From NCBI RefSeq assembly GCF_022836435.1, contig NZ_BQXC01000001.1, forward strand, positions 1,810,121-1,874,120: a stretch of DNA of 64,000 nucleotides. The letters run 5' to 3'. Source of the DNA: Nitrosomonas sp. PY1. Lineage in GTDB: Bacteria; Pseudomonadota; Gammaproteobacteria; Burkholderiales; Nitrosomonadaceae. Shown piece by piece: positions 1-10,737 of this stretch; position 1 is the stretch's first letter, and each line of letters starts with the position of its first letter. The notes under the pieces were generated by a model that was not told the DNA's origin, searched no databases, and saw only the letters and a program-made list of their open reading frames with translations. The position numbers and the translations under genes are program-made.

Positions 1-1109
1 TACGATTTTCAGCCACATCATCACTCGGTATCTCGCCCACCTCGACTTTAACAGTCTTTATCGAGCCATCCCGCCAAACTTGTATTGACACCTTTGAATT
101 AGGTTTAGTGTTACCAACTATGCGCGGCAAATCAGCTGAAGTCGCAATATCTTTATCATCAAATTTCAAAATAATATCTCGCGCTTTGATACCGGCTCGG
201 TCTGCAGGACTATTTTTTTCAACCGATACAACCAATGCTCCATTGTTATTGGCCAAACCAAAAGAATCAGCTATGTCTTTTGTAACTTCCTGAATCATTA
301 CACCAATTCTTCCTCGATCAATTTTTCCATTCGTTTTTAACTGATCAGCAATTTCGGTTGCAACATTAATGGGTATTGCAAAAGATAAGCCCATAAAACC
401 ACCCGTCCTACTGTAAATCTGGGAATTAATTCCAACAACCTCCCCTTTCATATTAAACAGAGGACCTCCAGAATTTCCAGGATTAATTGCAACATCAGTT
501 TGTATAAAAGGCACATAATTTTCTTGCGCAAGTGAACGCCCTTTTGCGCTAACAATACCGGCAGTTACACTATGCTCAAAACCAAAAGGTGAGCCAATTG
601 CAATCACCCATTCACCTACTTTAAGATTATCAGGGTTGCCTTGCATCACTTTTGGCAAATCATTGGCAGTAATTTTGATTAGCGCGATATCTGTCTTTTT
701 ATCTGTGCCAATTATTTCAGCAACAAATTCACGTTTATCGTTCAGTTTGACGGTAATCTCATCCGCGGTTTCTACCACATGCGCGTTTGTCAAAATATAA
801 CCATCTGAGCTTATGATAAATCCAGAGCCTAAAGACCTAGGTTCCGATTTTCTGGGCGCGGAAAAAGGTTGCATATGACGCTTAAAGAATTCATAAAAAG
901 GAGAGTTCTCAGGTATTCCAGGTATCTCAGGTATCTCAGGAAATATCTGTTGGTTTATATCATTAGTGCTTTGTGTCGCACTAATATTAACCACTGCAGC
1001 ACCATACTTTTCCACTAGACCTGTAAAATTAGGCAACTCATTAAGTTGCGCACTAGCTGTACTAGAACAAAAAAACAGAAAAAATAATAAGTATTTTAAC
1101 ATTGCCATG
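1..1109 (-). CDS. mucD: DegP/MucD-type periplasmic serine protease, C-terminus cut by window edge
   Basis: Trypsin-like protease of the HtrA family that degrades or refolds misfolded envelope proteins in the periplasm. The frame is open to base 1, so the end is missing. The start ATG GCA ATG at 1109 has a GGTAAG-like site just upstream. A hydrophobic N-terminus (LLFFLFF) ending CSSTASA reads as a Sec signal peptide. Next come a Pro-rich linker (FPEIPEIPGIPE), the catalytic-His block (LTNAHVV, near 780-800) and the catalytic-Ser block GNSGGPLF (near 465-480). The PDZ region follows toward base 1. It lies downstream of rpoE and rseA, the usual rpoE-rseA-mucD order, although a 338-bp gap suggests its own promoter. 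degP, degQ and mucD cannot be separated without the missing end; mucD is chosen from context. Confidence 0.93.
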
Positions 1110-1447
1110 CTTACCTTATTTTTACAGTCAAAATTTCAATAATCATAAAACTAAAACGCCTTTCTAATATTTAAGATATTCTTCGGAATTCAAAATTGTA
1201 ACGAAGATAATCTATGAAATTGCAACAGGATAATAATATAAAGTATAAGAAAAAAACAAATTGATTTTCTTGTGAATACTTGTAATTTAACGGTAGATAA
1301 TAAGTGATGAAGATACAGCACAAAGCAAAAATAGAAATTCAATCAATCTAGTCACTAACAAAAAACGAAAAACATTCTTTTTTTACATTGAATTAGTCTT
1401 CAGATTATTAGTGAGTAAAAAATATACTATTATGTAATTACGGTTTG
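1110..1447. other. AT-rich intergenic region between mucD and rseA
   Basis: There is no open reading frame with coding character and no RNA gene that I recognise here. The stretch is very AT-rich with several A or T runs. It presumably holds the mucD promoter and the end of the rpoE-rseA transcript, but no convincing -35/-10 pair or terminator hairpin could be picked by eye. Confidence 0.5.
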
Positions 1448-2026
1448 TTATTCGGTGATTTCTTTTTTGTGATACTCAATGGATCTCGGTGTACTATTAT
1501 TTTGTCTTTGAGCACTTATATAATTTGTATAAATAGGCTGCATTTCATTTTGCAATAACAAAAGATTACTTCTCTCAAAAACCACCGGGCCATTTTTTAT
1601 CGGTTGTAATTGTGAAGAAACGGTTATGGGAACGACACTGTGGTCAATAGTTTCCTGCATCTTCTTCTCAGCGAGAATCTGCTTATCAGCCTCTTGTGAA
1701 GAGTGATCCAAACCAAGCCATGTAGAAATACCCAACACAACAGATGCAGCTAACGCAAGCGTAGCAATTTTACGTTTCTGTTTTTTAAATAACAGTAATT
1801 CCGATACGTTAGGAGAATAAATAATGGGCTCATCCTTAAGCTTGGTAGCTACAGCTTCAGACAAATTCATAGAAAGCTGAGATGATTGCCTAAGTGCGTC
1901 ACCGATAAGATGGTAGGTTTCCCAATGCTGCTTTAATTCACTATTTCTATCAAGCATCTCAACCACTCGCGAAACATCTTCACTTTCTAGCTCCCCATCC
2001 ATTAGGGCAGATACTTCATTTTCCAA
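1448..2026 (-). CDS. rseA: anti-sigma-E factor RseA/MucA
   Basis: Inner-membrane anti-sigma factor that holds the envelope-stress sigma factor RpoE inactive. The N-terminal domain (ENEVSALMDGELE, then a helical region to about residue 70) is the sigma-binding RseA_N domain. A single transmembrane segment (ATLALAASVVLGISTWLGL) lies near residues 90-110, followed by a periplasmic tail. The likely start is the TTG at 2026: a perfect AGGAGG (2035-2040) lies 8 nt upstream, and the protein then begins MENEVSALMDGE like its relatives. A GTG at 2035 would overlap that ribosome-binding site and add three residues. The rpoE stop at 2029 is only 2 bp away, so the two are co-transcribed and probably translationally coupled. 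The C-terminal part is poorly conserved. Confidence 0.9.
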   Translation of the reverse strand: MENEVSALMDGELESEDVSRVVEMLDRNSELKQHWETYHLIGDALRQSSQLSMNLSEAVATKLKDEPIIYSPNVSELLLFKKQKRKIATLALAASVVLGISTWLGLDHSSQEADKQILAEKKMQETIDHSVVPITVSSQLQPIKNGPVVFERSNLLLLQNEMQPIYTNYISAQRQNNSTPRSIEYHKKEITE

Positions 2027-2028
2027 AA

Positions 2029-2628
2029 TTACCACCTCCTATCCTTACTAGTTCCTAAAAGAGGGCGCAACTGCTCCGATATCGCTTCACGTGCACGAAA
2101 GATTCGCGAGCGTACTGTGCCTACTGGGCAATTCATAATAGTTGCAATTTCTTCATAACTTAATCCATCAATCTCTCGTAATACTATTGCCGAACGCAAT
2201 TCCTCCGGCAGAATATCGAGTGACTTACTTACCGTTTGGGCAATTTGTTTACTCATTAATTCACTTTCGGGTGTATTAACTTCCCTCAGCAAGCTATTAT
2301 CTTCAAAATCTTCAGCATCTTCATTATTAACTCCTTCTATAGTCGGAACTTTACGTCCTTGTGATACTAAAAAATTCTTGGCAGTATTAATTCCAATTCG
2401 ATATAACCACGTATAGAAGGCACTATCTCCACGAAAAGACGGTAGCGCTCGATAAGCTTTGATGAAAGCTTCTTGTGTCACATCCTCAACCTCAGCCGCA
2501 TCACGAATAAAATGAGACAATAGCCGAGCTAATTTACGTTGATATTTAATAACGAGTAAATCAAATGCATGTTTATCCCCGTTTTGAACTCTTTCAACTA
2601 ATTGCTGATCGACTTCTCGATCACCCAT
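2029..2628 (-). CDS. rpoE: RNA polymerase sigma factor RpoE/AlgU
   Basis: ECF sigma factor for the envelope-stress regulon, 199 residues. Region 2 is clear (KHAFDLLVIKYQRKLARL, then EVEDVTQEAFIKAYRAL), as is region 4 (LPEELRSAIVLREIDGLSYEEIA, then CPVGTVRSRIFRAREAI), which binds the -35 element. The start ATG at 2628 is preceded by AAGGGGT. It is immediately followed by its anti-sigma factor rseA and then the mucD-type protease, the standard module of this family. Typical length, no oddities. It differs clearly from the second, FecI-like ECF factor at 54542-55063. Confidence 0.96.
   Translation of the reverse strand: MGDREVDQQLVERVQNGDKHAFDLLVIKYQRKLARLLSHFIRDAAEVEDVTQEAFIKAYRALPSFRGDSAFYTWLYRIGINTAKNFLVSQGRKVPTIEGVNNEDAEDFEDNSLLREVNTPESELMSKQIAQTVSKSLDILPEELRSAIVLREIDGLSYEEIATIMNCPVGTVRSRIFRAREAISEQLRPLLGTSKDRRW
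2035..2040 (-). promoter_or_regulatory. Shine-Dalgarno that decides the rseA start
   Basis: On the minus strand this reads AGGAGG, inside the last codons of rpoE. Its spacing to TTG 2026 is 8 nt, which is ideal, while the GTG at 2035 would begin on the site itself. It therefore argues for a TTG start in rseA. Confidence 0.75.
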
Positions 2629-3177
2629 ACCCCTTGTTCCTCGAACATTTTATAAATCTCGACCTAATCAATCTTATTCGGCCAAAAGTTCAGCATAATG
2701 ACACAATCAGGTCAGGATATCTACTCAAAAAATGTCAAGAATCAGCGAATCGCAATACTCACAACAAAGACAATTGAATTATCTAATTAGTTCATAATTT
2801 CATCAATCGATAAACGAATTAAAAACCGAATAGCACACACTTAGAGCGAAAAAGCCTGCCATGACCATCTCTACATCAGCATACTTTCTCGCCTCAATCG
2901 CTATACCAGTCCATTATCAATAATTCATCTGCAATTTTTACTCCAACATCACTACTTTAGTTCGCTATTATGCTGATCGGAGAGAGTCAAAGGAACCTTA
3001 ATTCACCGACTCATGCAGCATAATTTATAATTTGTCCAGATTTTAAGTGTTAAGCAGAAGAAGCTAAAATAAAAACTGACCATACCAAATGTGAATTTAT
3101 AATGTTTGTACTACCAACTGTAGTACGCCTATATTGATATGCAGCGATAGTAAAAATCTAAAAATCGCCAGATTTAA
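2629..3177. other. 549-bp region without recognised genes
   Basis: AT-rich stretch between rpoE and the hypothetical gene at 3178. No ORF with coding character, tRNA or repeat was recognised. It should contain the rpoE promoter, but I could not place it with confidence. Confidence 0.5.
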
Positions 3178-3816
3178 TTAATCCCAAATAACCATTTTGA
3201 AGCGCTCTTTAACGATGCCAAAGTAATTACACTTCCAATCACTTTGTGCAAAGAAATCCAAACAATGCCACTGATCCTTTAACTTCAGCATATTAATTGC
3301 AGCATCATCCCAATCGATCGAAGCAAATTTAATTTGTAATTGTTGCTTACGATGCTCTACTTCTTCGTAGTTAAAACCATCGTACTCCCAATGCAATACC
3401 TCAAATACATTGCCAGATCGATCGACGTAATCCATACTAAAATCCAGTCCCCATTTAGGGCGCATTCTGATTAATTTATATACCAACGGATTAGTTTGCG
3501 CCCATTGCTGCAATTGCTCCAATGCCTCACCGCAATATCCTTTACGCTCAAATAATAAGCTGTGGTTGAGAACAGCGCCCTCTAGCTTACTTTGTTGGGT
3601 AAACCATGCTGTTTTCAAAGCATGTCGATGATCTCGATGAGCATGAAATGGCGCTAAGTTAGTTTGGGCAAAACGCTGCTCTAATTTTGTCAAATCGTAG
3701 CCATTCTGATCGAAAAGTGCCAGATCAATCGCTGAGGGAGATGAAGTTTCATCAACTGGATTATTCCAATATCCCTCAGAATTAAACTGATTATCGGTTA
3801 GAGCGATATAAGACAT
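3178..3816 (-). CDS. conserved hypothetical protein, 212 aa
   Basis: I do not recognise the family. The protein is soluble-looking, with no signal peptide or transmembrane segment, and unusually rich in Trp, His and aromatic residues (for example FHAHRDHRHALKTAWF near residues 57-72 and VFEVLHWEYDGFNYEEVEHRKQQ near 138-160). The second block, with its alternating acidic and aromatic residues, suggests a folded enzyme-like core rather than a random ORF. The start ATG at 3816 follows TTTTAAGCC, a weak ribosome-binding site. It lies between dedA and rpoE in the core block on the same strand, 56 bp from dedA. Coding status is likely from length and composition; the function is unknown. Confidence 0.75.
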   Translation of the reverse strand: MSYIALTDNQFNSEGYWNNPVDETSSPSAIDLALFDQNGYDLTKLEQRFAQTNLAPFHAHRDHRHALKTAWFTQQSKLEGAVLNHSLLFERKGYCGEALEQLQQWAQTNPLVYKLIRMRPKWGLDFSMDYVDRSGNVFEVLHWEYDGFNYEEVEHRKQQLQIKFASIDWDDAAINMLKLKDQWHCLDFFAQSDWKCNYFGIVKERFKMVIWD

Positions 3817-3872
3817 GGCTTAAAAAGTATACTGGTAAAAATATGTGGCAATAAGATTCAATTATGCGGGCA

Positions 3873-4481
3873 TTAATTTTTGCTAGGGTTTCGTTTTTGA
3901 AAAAAATAGTAGATGCCAATTCCAATGACACAAGCTGCGATGAGCAGTAATATAATTTGATGCAGGTATTCCTTGATCAGTGCTTCATTTCCGCCAATAA
4001 AATAGCCTAGCAAGGTTAAAATCACGACCCAAATTCCAGCACCAAGACTGGTATAAAAGCAAAAAACTGCTAGATTCATCCGTGCCAGCCCAGCGGGCAA
4101 AGAAATATACTGACGTATTACCGGGATCAAGCGGCCTGTCAAAGTTGAAATGTGACCGTGACGAGCAAAAAAACTCTCCATTTTCTGCATATGCTTTTCT
4201 TCGAACATGACATATTTGCCATATTTGATTAGTAATTGACGTCCTAATCGAATCGCCAGAAAATAATTAATCAAAGCGCCTGCCAAGCTTCCTAATATGC
4301 CGCACAAAATAGCAATAACAATATTCATTTCACCTTTTGCTGCCAGATAACCCGCAGGTATCATGATTACTTCGCTCGGGAAAGGAACAAAGCTGGATTC
4401 AATCAACATGAGTAGAAAAATACCGGAATATCCTAAACCACCTATAGTATCGACAATCCAACGAACAATATCTGTAAACAA
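3873..4481 (-). CDS. DedA family inner-membrane protein
   Basis: Polytopic membrane protein of the DedA/SNARE-associated (VTT) family, implicated in membrane homeostasis and polyprenyl-phosphate or phospholipid flipping. Family hallmarks visible are the early [20 protein letters not shown] block (near residues 31-50), the GxLxGxLxNYxxxRxxGR-like segment (near 61-80), and the [30 protein letters not shown] block (near 110-138) with its conserved Arg and Pro. The C-terminus is hydrophobic and then basic ([10 protein letters not shown]). The start is a TTG at 4481 with AAGG 8 nt upstream; no in-frame ATG is closer. Normal length at 202 aa. It sits downstream of secF in the same direction. Confidence 0.9.
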   Translation of the reverse strand: MFTDIVRWIVDTIGGLGYSGIFLLMLIESSFVPFPSEVIMIPAGYLAAKGEMNIVIAILCGILGSLAGALINYFLAIRLGRQLLIKYGKYVMFEEKHMQKMESFFARHGHISTLTGRLIPVIRQYISLPAGLARMNLAVFCFYTSLGAGIWVVILTLLGYFIGGNEALIKEYLHQIILLLIAACVIGIGIYYFFQKRNPSKN

Positions 4482-4579
4482 AGCTTGCGCCTTAATATAA
4501 ATTAAAAAAGAAAATCATATACCTGTTATGATCAATCGATAATTAAGAAATGCTGAACAAATTAGCGATTAATATTTGT

Positions 4580-5518
4580 TTAAACAACAGCCCCATCGTT
4601 TTCCAATGGTTTCTTCTCCAAAGAAACCAAATCTTCTCTTTTAACACCCAAAAGCATAATAATAGAACTTCCCACCATGATTGATGAATAAATACCAAAT
4701 AAAATACCTATGGTTAAGGCGAGCGAAAAATAATAAAGTGTTTCTCCGCCAAACAATAACATGGCAATGACTACCAATTGTGTACAACCGTGCGTAATAA
4801 CCGTACGCGACATAGTTTGAGTAATGGCATTATCAATTACTTGTGTCACCGATGCTTTTCTCAATTTACGGAAATTTTCTCGAATACGATCAAAAATGAC
4901 CACCGATTCATTCACCGAATAACCGAGAATCGCAAGTACCGCAGCAAGCACGGTGAGCGAAAATTCCCATTGAAAAAAAGCAAAGAAGCCAACGATGATA
5001 ACCACATCATGTAAGTTCGCGATCATGCCGGCGATACCAAATTTCCACTCAAACCGTACTGCCAAATAAGCAATAATTCCAATTGAAACGAATAATAACG
5101 CTAATGCGCCATTTTCTAGTAACTCTTCACCTACTTGCGGCCCAACAAACTCAACACGACGAATTTCTACAGCGGAATCAGCTTGTTTAAGAATTTCAAA
5201 AACATGTTCCGATAATTGTGCGCTGGATACCTCCGTTTTAATGGGCAAACGAATTAGGACATCTCGTGACGTTCCAAAATTTTGCACGCTGGCATCGGTA
5301 ATACCTTTAGTAGCCAGTGTTGTTCGTATTTCTTCCAGATTAACAGTCTGTTGGTAATTAACCTCTAAAATTGTTCCGCCGGTAAAATCTATCCCTAGAT
5401 TTAATCCCTTGGTTGCGATAAAAAAAATAGACAGGACAAAGGTCGCAATTGAAATAACAGCGCCTATCCGACGCCAACGCATGAACGGAATGTCGTGATT
5501 AAATCTAAAAATTTCCAT
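4580..5518 (-). CDS. secF: protein translocase subunit SecF
   Basis: Six-TM RND-like subunit of the SecDF-YajC complex, which uses the proton gradient to help proteins exit the Sec channel on the periplasmic side. Visible are TM1 (VISIATFVLSIFFIA), the GLNLGIDFTGGT motif after it, the periplasmic domain, and the C-terminal TM block with the conserved GYSVNESVVIFDRIRENFR motif near residues 205-225. Length 312 aa is normal. The start ATG at 5518 is preceded by AGGAAA. It follows secD with a 35-bp gap; the pair belongs to the queA-tgt-yajC-secD-secF run. Confidence 0.97.
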   Translation of the reverse strand: MEIFRFNHDIPFMRWRRIGAVISIATFVLSIFFIATKGLNLGIDFTGGTILEVNYQQTVNLEEIRTTLATKGITDASVQNFGTSRDVLIRLPIKTEVSSAQLSEHVFEILKQADSAVEIRRVEFVGPQVGEELLENGALALLFVSIGIIAYLAVRFEWKFGIAGMIANLHDVVIIVGFFAFFQWEFSLTVLAAVLAILGYSVNESVVIFDRIRENFRKLRKASVTQVIDNAITQTMSRTVITHGCTQLVVIAMLLFGGETLYYFSLALTIGILFGIYSSIMVGSSIIMLLGVKREDLVSLEKKPLENDGAVV

Positions 5519-5553
5519 AGTTGTTTCCTATAAAGAATGCGCTGCTATAGTGT

Positions 5554-7647
5554 TTAAGTAATGTTCGGCGATTTTTTCTTGCGTTTATTTTTACCTTTGT
5601 TTCGTGATACACCAATATTAGGTTTCATCGTTGAAGCCTCGGTCGCAATCTCACTTTGAGAATGGGAGGGACTGTAAAGGTCTGATTGGGCAACGGATTG
5701 CTCAATATTGGCCTCCGATTTATCTATAACGCTTGGCGTGCGCTCGTTGGGTTCAGAAAGTTGCTCGCCAGGTGCATCAAAAGCATCTGACATCTCGTCA
5801 TTTCTTTCCTTTCCCTTACCTTTAGGTATCCATATCTTCCCAATAGGTACAGTATTTAATCTGCGATTTCCATATAGTAAACTCACTATGCCACGCGAAA
5901 CAAAGGTTGCGGTAAATACCGAGGTTAGAATCCCCAAACACAACACGACAGCAAAGCCTTTCACTGGACCAGAGCCCAATGCAAATAACGCAACACCGGC
6001 AATCAAAGTTGTAATGTTGGAATCTAAAATAGTACCGAAAGCACGTTCATAGCCACTTTGTATAGCCTGTTGCGGTGACGCGCCTGTGCGTAATTCATCA
6101 CGAATCCTTTCGTTGATCAACACATTGGCATCAATTGCCATACCCACCGTTAGTGCCAGTGCAGCCATACCTGGCAAGGTAAGGGTAGCTTGCATGATCG
6201 ATAATAAACCAACCAGCAGCAATAAATTAAGCGCCAACGCAATGACTGAAATAACGCCAAAAGCAGCATAGTAAATCGCAACGAAAACAGCTACCGCTAG
6301 AAACCCATACAATGTCGAATTAAATCCACGACTAATATTTTCGGCACCTAAGCTAGGGCCAACCGTACGCTCTTCGATAATATCCATCGGTGCGGCAAGC
6401 GCACCAGAACGAAGCAGCAACGCCACATCTCGCGCTTCCGTATTGGTCATACGACCACTGATCTGCACGCGCCCTCCGCCAATCTCCTCGCGAATAACCG
6501 GAGCAGTGATAACCTCGGCTTGATTTCTTTCAATCAAAAGAATAGCCATTCTTTTGCCAACATTGTCACGCGTCAATTGTTTAAAGATACGCGACCCACC
6601 ACCATCAAGATTAATATGGACTGCAGGTTGATTATCTTTATCAAAGCCTGGTTGCGCGTCAGTTATATGCTCGCCAGTTAACAAGACTTGTTTTTTTACC
6701 AGCAATGGACTGCCACCGCGTTCTTCATACAATTCCAACCCCGCGGGCACTTGTCCACGTATCGCCGCATCTAAGTCGCGCGCATCATCCACCATACGGA
6801 TTTCCAGCGTTGCCGTACGCCCCAAAATATCTTTCGCCTTGGCCGTATCCTGAACCCCTGGTAGTTGAACAATGACGCGATCTTTTCCGGCTTTCTGAAT
6901 GATCGGTTCTGCTACCCCTAGCTCATTAACACGGTTACGTAATGTCGTGATATTCTGCATCACAGCAGAATCTTGCATGCGAATCATTGCTTCTTGCGTG
7001 ATTGTAGCAACAAGATCGAAGCGCTCTCCGACTCGCTCATGCACAAAACCCAGATCGGGATAATTTGATTTTAACTCGGCTTCTGCTTGCGTACGTGATT
7101 CTTCATCACGAAATTTCAGAATTATTTTCTTATTGAGCCTTTCGATACCTGCATAGGAAATCTTTTTTTCTCGCAAAGTAGTCCGCACATTCGAGCCATA
7201 GCGCTCAAGAGCCTTATCTAAAGCGCCTTGCATATCGACTTCGAGCATAAAATGCACGCCACCACGCAAATCTAATCCCAAATACATCGGCAAAGCGCCT
7301 AAACCGGTTAACCATTGCGGGGAATTTGGTAATAGATTCAATGCGGTAATGTAATCTTTACCGAACGCCGATTCGAATAAATCCTTGGCTCTAATCTGCG
7401 TATCGGTATCAGCAAAACGCACTTTGACACTATTACCTTCGAGAAAAATACCGTCTGCCTTGATATTGGCTTGTGTCAGTGTTTCTTCAACTTGCTTCAG
7501 TAGTGCAGTGTCAGCATTTAAAGATGCGCGCAATGGTGAGATTTGTACGGCTGGCGATTCACCATAAAAATTCGGCAAGGTATACAGCAGCCCAAGTACA
7601 ACAGAAACTGCAATGATGAGATATTGCCAAAGTGCAAAACGATTCAT
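5554..7647 (-). CDS. secD: protein translocase subunit SecD
   Basis: Partner of SecF in the SecDF-YajC translocase accessory complex. It shows N-terminal TM1, the GLDLRGGVHFMLEVD motif near residue 125, the large periplasmic P1 domain, and the C-terminal five-TM block with GMAIDANVLINERIRDEL near residue 510. The catalytic core ends around residue 610 (GIVSLLYGNRRLN). The last roughly 85 residues are an unusual hydrophilic tail, rich in Ser, Glu and Asn and ending in a strongly basic stretch (NKGKNKRKKK). Total length of 697 aa exceeds the roughly 615 aa common in proteobacteria. No clear Shine-Dalgarno was seen before ATG 7647. Confidence 0.97.
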   Translation of the reverse strand: MNRFALWQYLIIAVSVVLGLLYTLPNFYGESPAVQISPLRASLNADTALLKQVEETLTQANIKADGIFLEGNSVKVRFADTDTQIRAKDLFESAFGKDYITALNLLPNSPQWLTGLGALPMYLGLDLRGGVHFMLEVDMQGALDKALERYGSNVRTTLREKKISYAGIERLNKKIILKFRDEESRTQAEAELKSNYPDLGFVHERVGERFDLVATITQEAMIRMQDSAVMQNITTLRNRVNELGVAEPIIQKAGKDRVIVQLPGVQDTAKAKDILGRTATLEIRMVDDARDLDAAIRGQVPAGLELYEERGGSPLLVKKQVLLTGEHITDAQPGFDKDNQPAVHINLDGGGSRIFKQLTRDNVGKRMAILLIERNQAEVITAPVIREEIGGGRVQISGRMTNTEARDVALLLRSGALAAPMDIIEERTVGPSLGAENISRGFNSTLYGFLAVAVFVAIYYAAFGVISVIALALNLLLLVGLLSIMQATLTLPGMAALALTVGMAIDANVLINERIRDELRTGASPQQAIQSGYERAFGTILDSNITTLIAGVALFALGSGPVKGFAVVLCLGILTSVFTATFVSRGIVSLLYGNRRLNTVPIGKIWIPKGKGKERNDEMSDAFDAPGEQLSEPNERTPSVIDKSEANIEQSVAQSDLYSPSHSQSEIATEASTMKPNIGVSRNKGKNKRKKKSPNIT

Positions 7648-7716
7648 GGATGTTAGTATGTATTAGGGAGTTACAAAGACGGAATCAAAAAATCAGGAAA
7701 ACGACGCAAACAAAAC

Positions 7717-8199
7717 TTATTTATTGGATTGTTGCGTATTTGATTGATTGGTATCTTCCGTGGTGTTGGTACTTGTAGTTTCTGCCGTTTCACTTGATTG
7801 TGATACCGTACTATTACTGTCTGCTGAAATAGACTTTCCACCTTTGCTTTTTGTAGTTGATTTACCTTTGGGGTCAATGCTTTTCAGTGAGCCTTTAGGC
7901 AACAGAGTTTGAATCGAAGATTTAAGTATGGTTACTTCAACAGCAGGTGCCACTTCTACTATCACATACGATTCGCTTACATTCATCACTAACCCTAATA
8001 TACCGCCGTTGGTAATGATCTCATCACCACGCTGTAAGGCATCGACCATTTGTTTGTGTTCTTTGGCACGCTTAGATTGCGGGCGTATTAGCAAAAAATA
8101 AAATAAAACAAAAATAGCAACCAGGGGTAGCAAGCTCATCAAGCTTGCATCAGCTTGCGCCGGTGCAGCAGTTTGCGCAAAAGCATCGCTTATCAACAT
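7717..8199 (-). CDS. yajC: Sec translocase accessory protein YajC
   Basis: Single-TM protein of the SecDF-YajC complex. The TM segment (SLLPLVAIFVLFYFLLIRP) is followed by the signature QSKRAKEHKQMVDALQRGDEIITNGGILG. The start is placed at ATG 8199 (MLISDAFAQ) because GGAGAG lies just upstream and the protein then begins like its relatives; an ATG at 8217 has no ribosome-binding site. After the conserved domain (about residue 100) there is a long Ser/Thr/Gln/Asn-rich tail (NSTVSQSSETAETTSTN and onward) to residue 160, making it longer than the usual roughly 110 aa. The neighbouring SecD also has a hydrophilic tail. Confidence 0.94.
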   Translation of the reverse strand: MLISDAFAQTAAPAQADASLMSLLPLVAIFVLFYFLLIRPQSKRAKEHKQMVDALQRGDEIITNGGILGLVMNVSESYVIVEVAPAVEVTILKSSIQTLLPKGSLKSIDPKGKSTTKSKGGKSISADSNSTVSQSSETAETTSTNTTEDTNQSNTQQSNK

Positions 8200-8232
8200 A
8201 AAGCTCTCCAAAAACATTTAAAAAGGCATATT

Positions 8233-10367
<2,135 letters not shown>

Positions 10368-10373
10368 ATGCAC

Positions 10374-10379
10374 ATTATA
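10374..10379 (-). promoter_or_regulatory. candidate -10 element of queA
   Basis: The minus strand reads a perfect TATAAT, and only 6 nt separate it from the A of the preferred queA ATG at 10367. A transcript initiated from it would start at or next to the start codon. The hexamer 17 bp upstream (TGGGCG) is a poor -35, so this is tentative. Confidence 0.4.
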
Positions 10380-10487
10380 CCGGGGAAGTGAATTTTCGCC
10401 CATGCAGCTTGATGTACTAGCGCTTTTCAGTGATAATTGCGCCTTGCTTAATTTATGAAACGTAGCAAAAAACTAGGTAAGTTTTTT

Positions 10488-10574
10488 GCCGGGATGGCGG
10501 AATTGGTAGACGCACGGGACTCAAAATCCCGCGATGGTGACATCATGGGGGTTCGATTCCCCCTCCCGGCACCA
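10488..10574 (+). tRNA. tRNA-Leu (anticodon CAA)
   Basis: A full cloverleaf can be drawn. The 7-bp acceptor stem is GCCGGGA with TCCCGGC, the discriminator base is A and CCA is encoded at 10572-10574. The D-loop contains GGTAGAC. The anticodon stem CGGGA/TCCCG closes the loop CTCAAAA, giving CAA at 10522-10524. A long variable arm is present, as expected for a class II tRNA, followed by the T-arm with GTTCGATTC. The integrase remnant that starts 164 bp downstream makes the 3' end of this tRNA the probable attachment site (attL) of an island. I found no second copy of the tRNA 3' end in the window. Confidence 0.97.
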
Positions 10575-10737
10575 AAACAACATTTCAAATAGTTTCACAT
10601 CGCATCAAATTCCTTGAATTAACTGGCTTTAAGAGGAAATGATAGCTTCAGACTGTATCACAAAGTATCTGTACATACCATAGTTTTAATGGTACTTTTG
10701 TTGGTAGATTTGATACCATCAATTTTGATACCAACAA

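Noticed and set aside
2565..2777. Plus-strand ORF over the rpoE 5' region
   Set aside because: It is antisense to the conserved rpoE start and its composition looks random.
7671..7877. Minus-strand ORF overlapping the yajC end
   Set aside because: It overlaps the yajC tail in another frame and has no supporting features.
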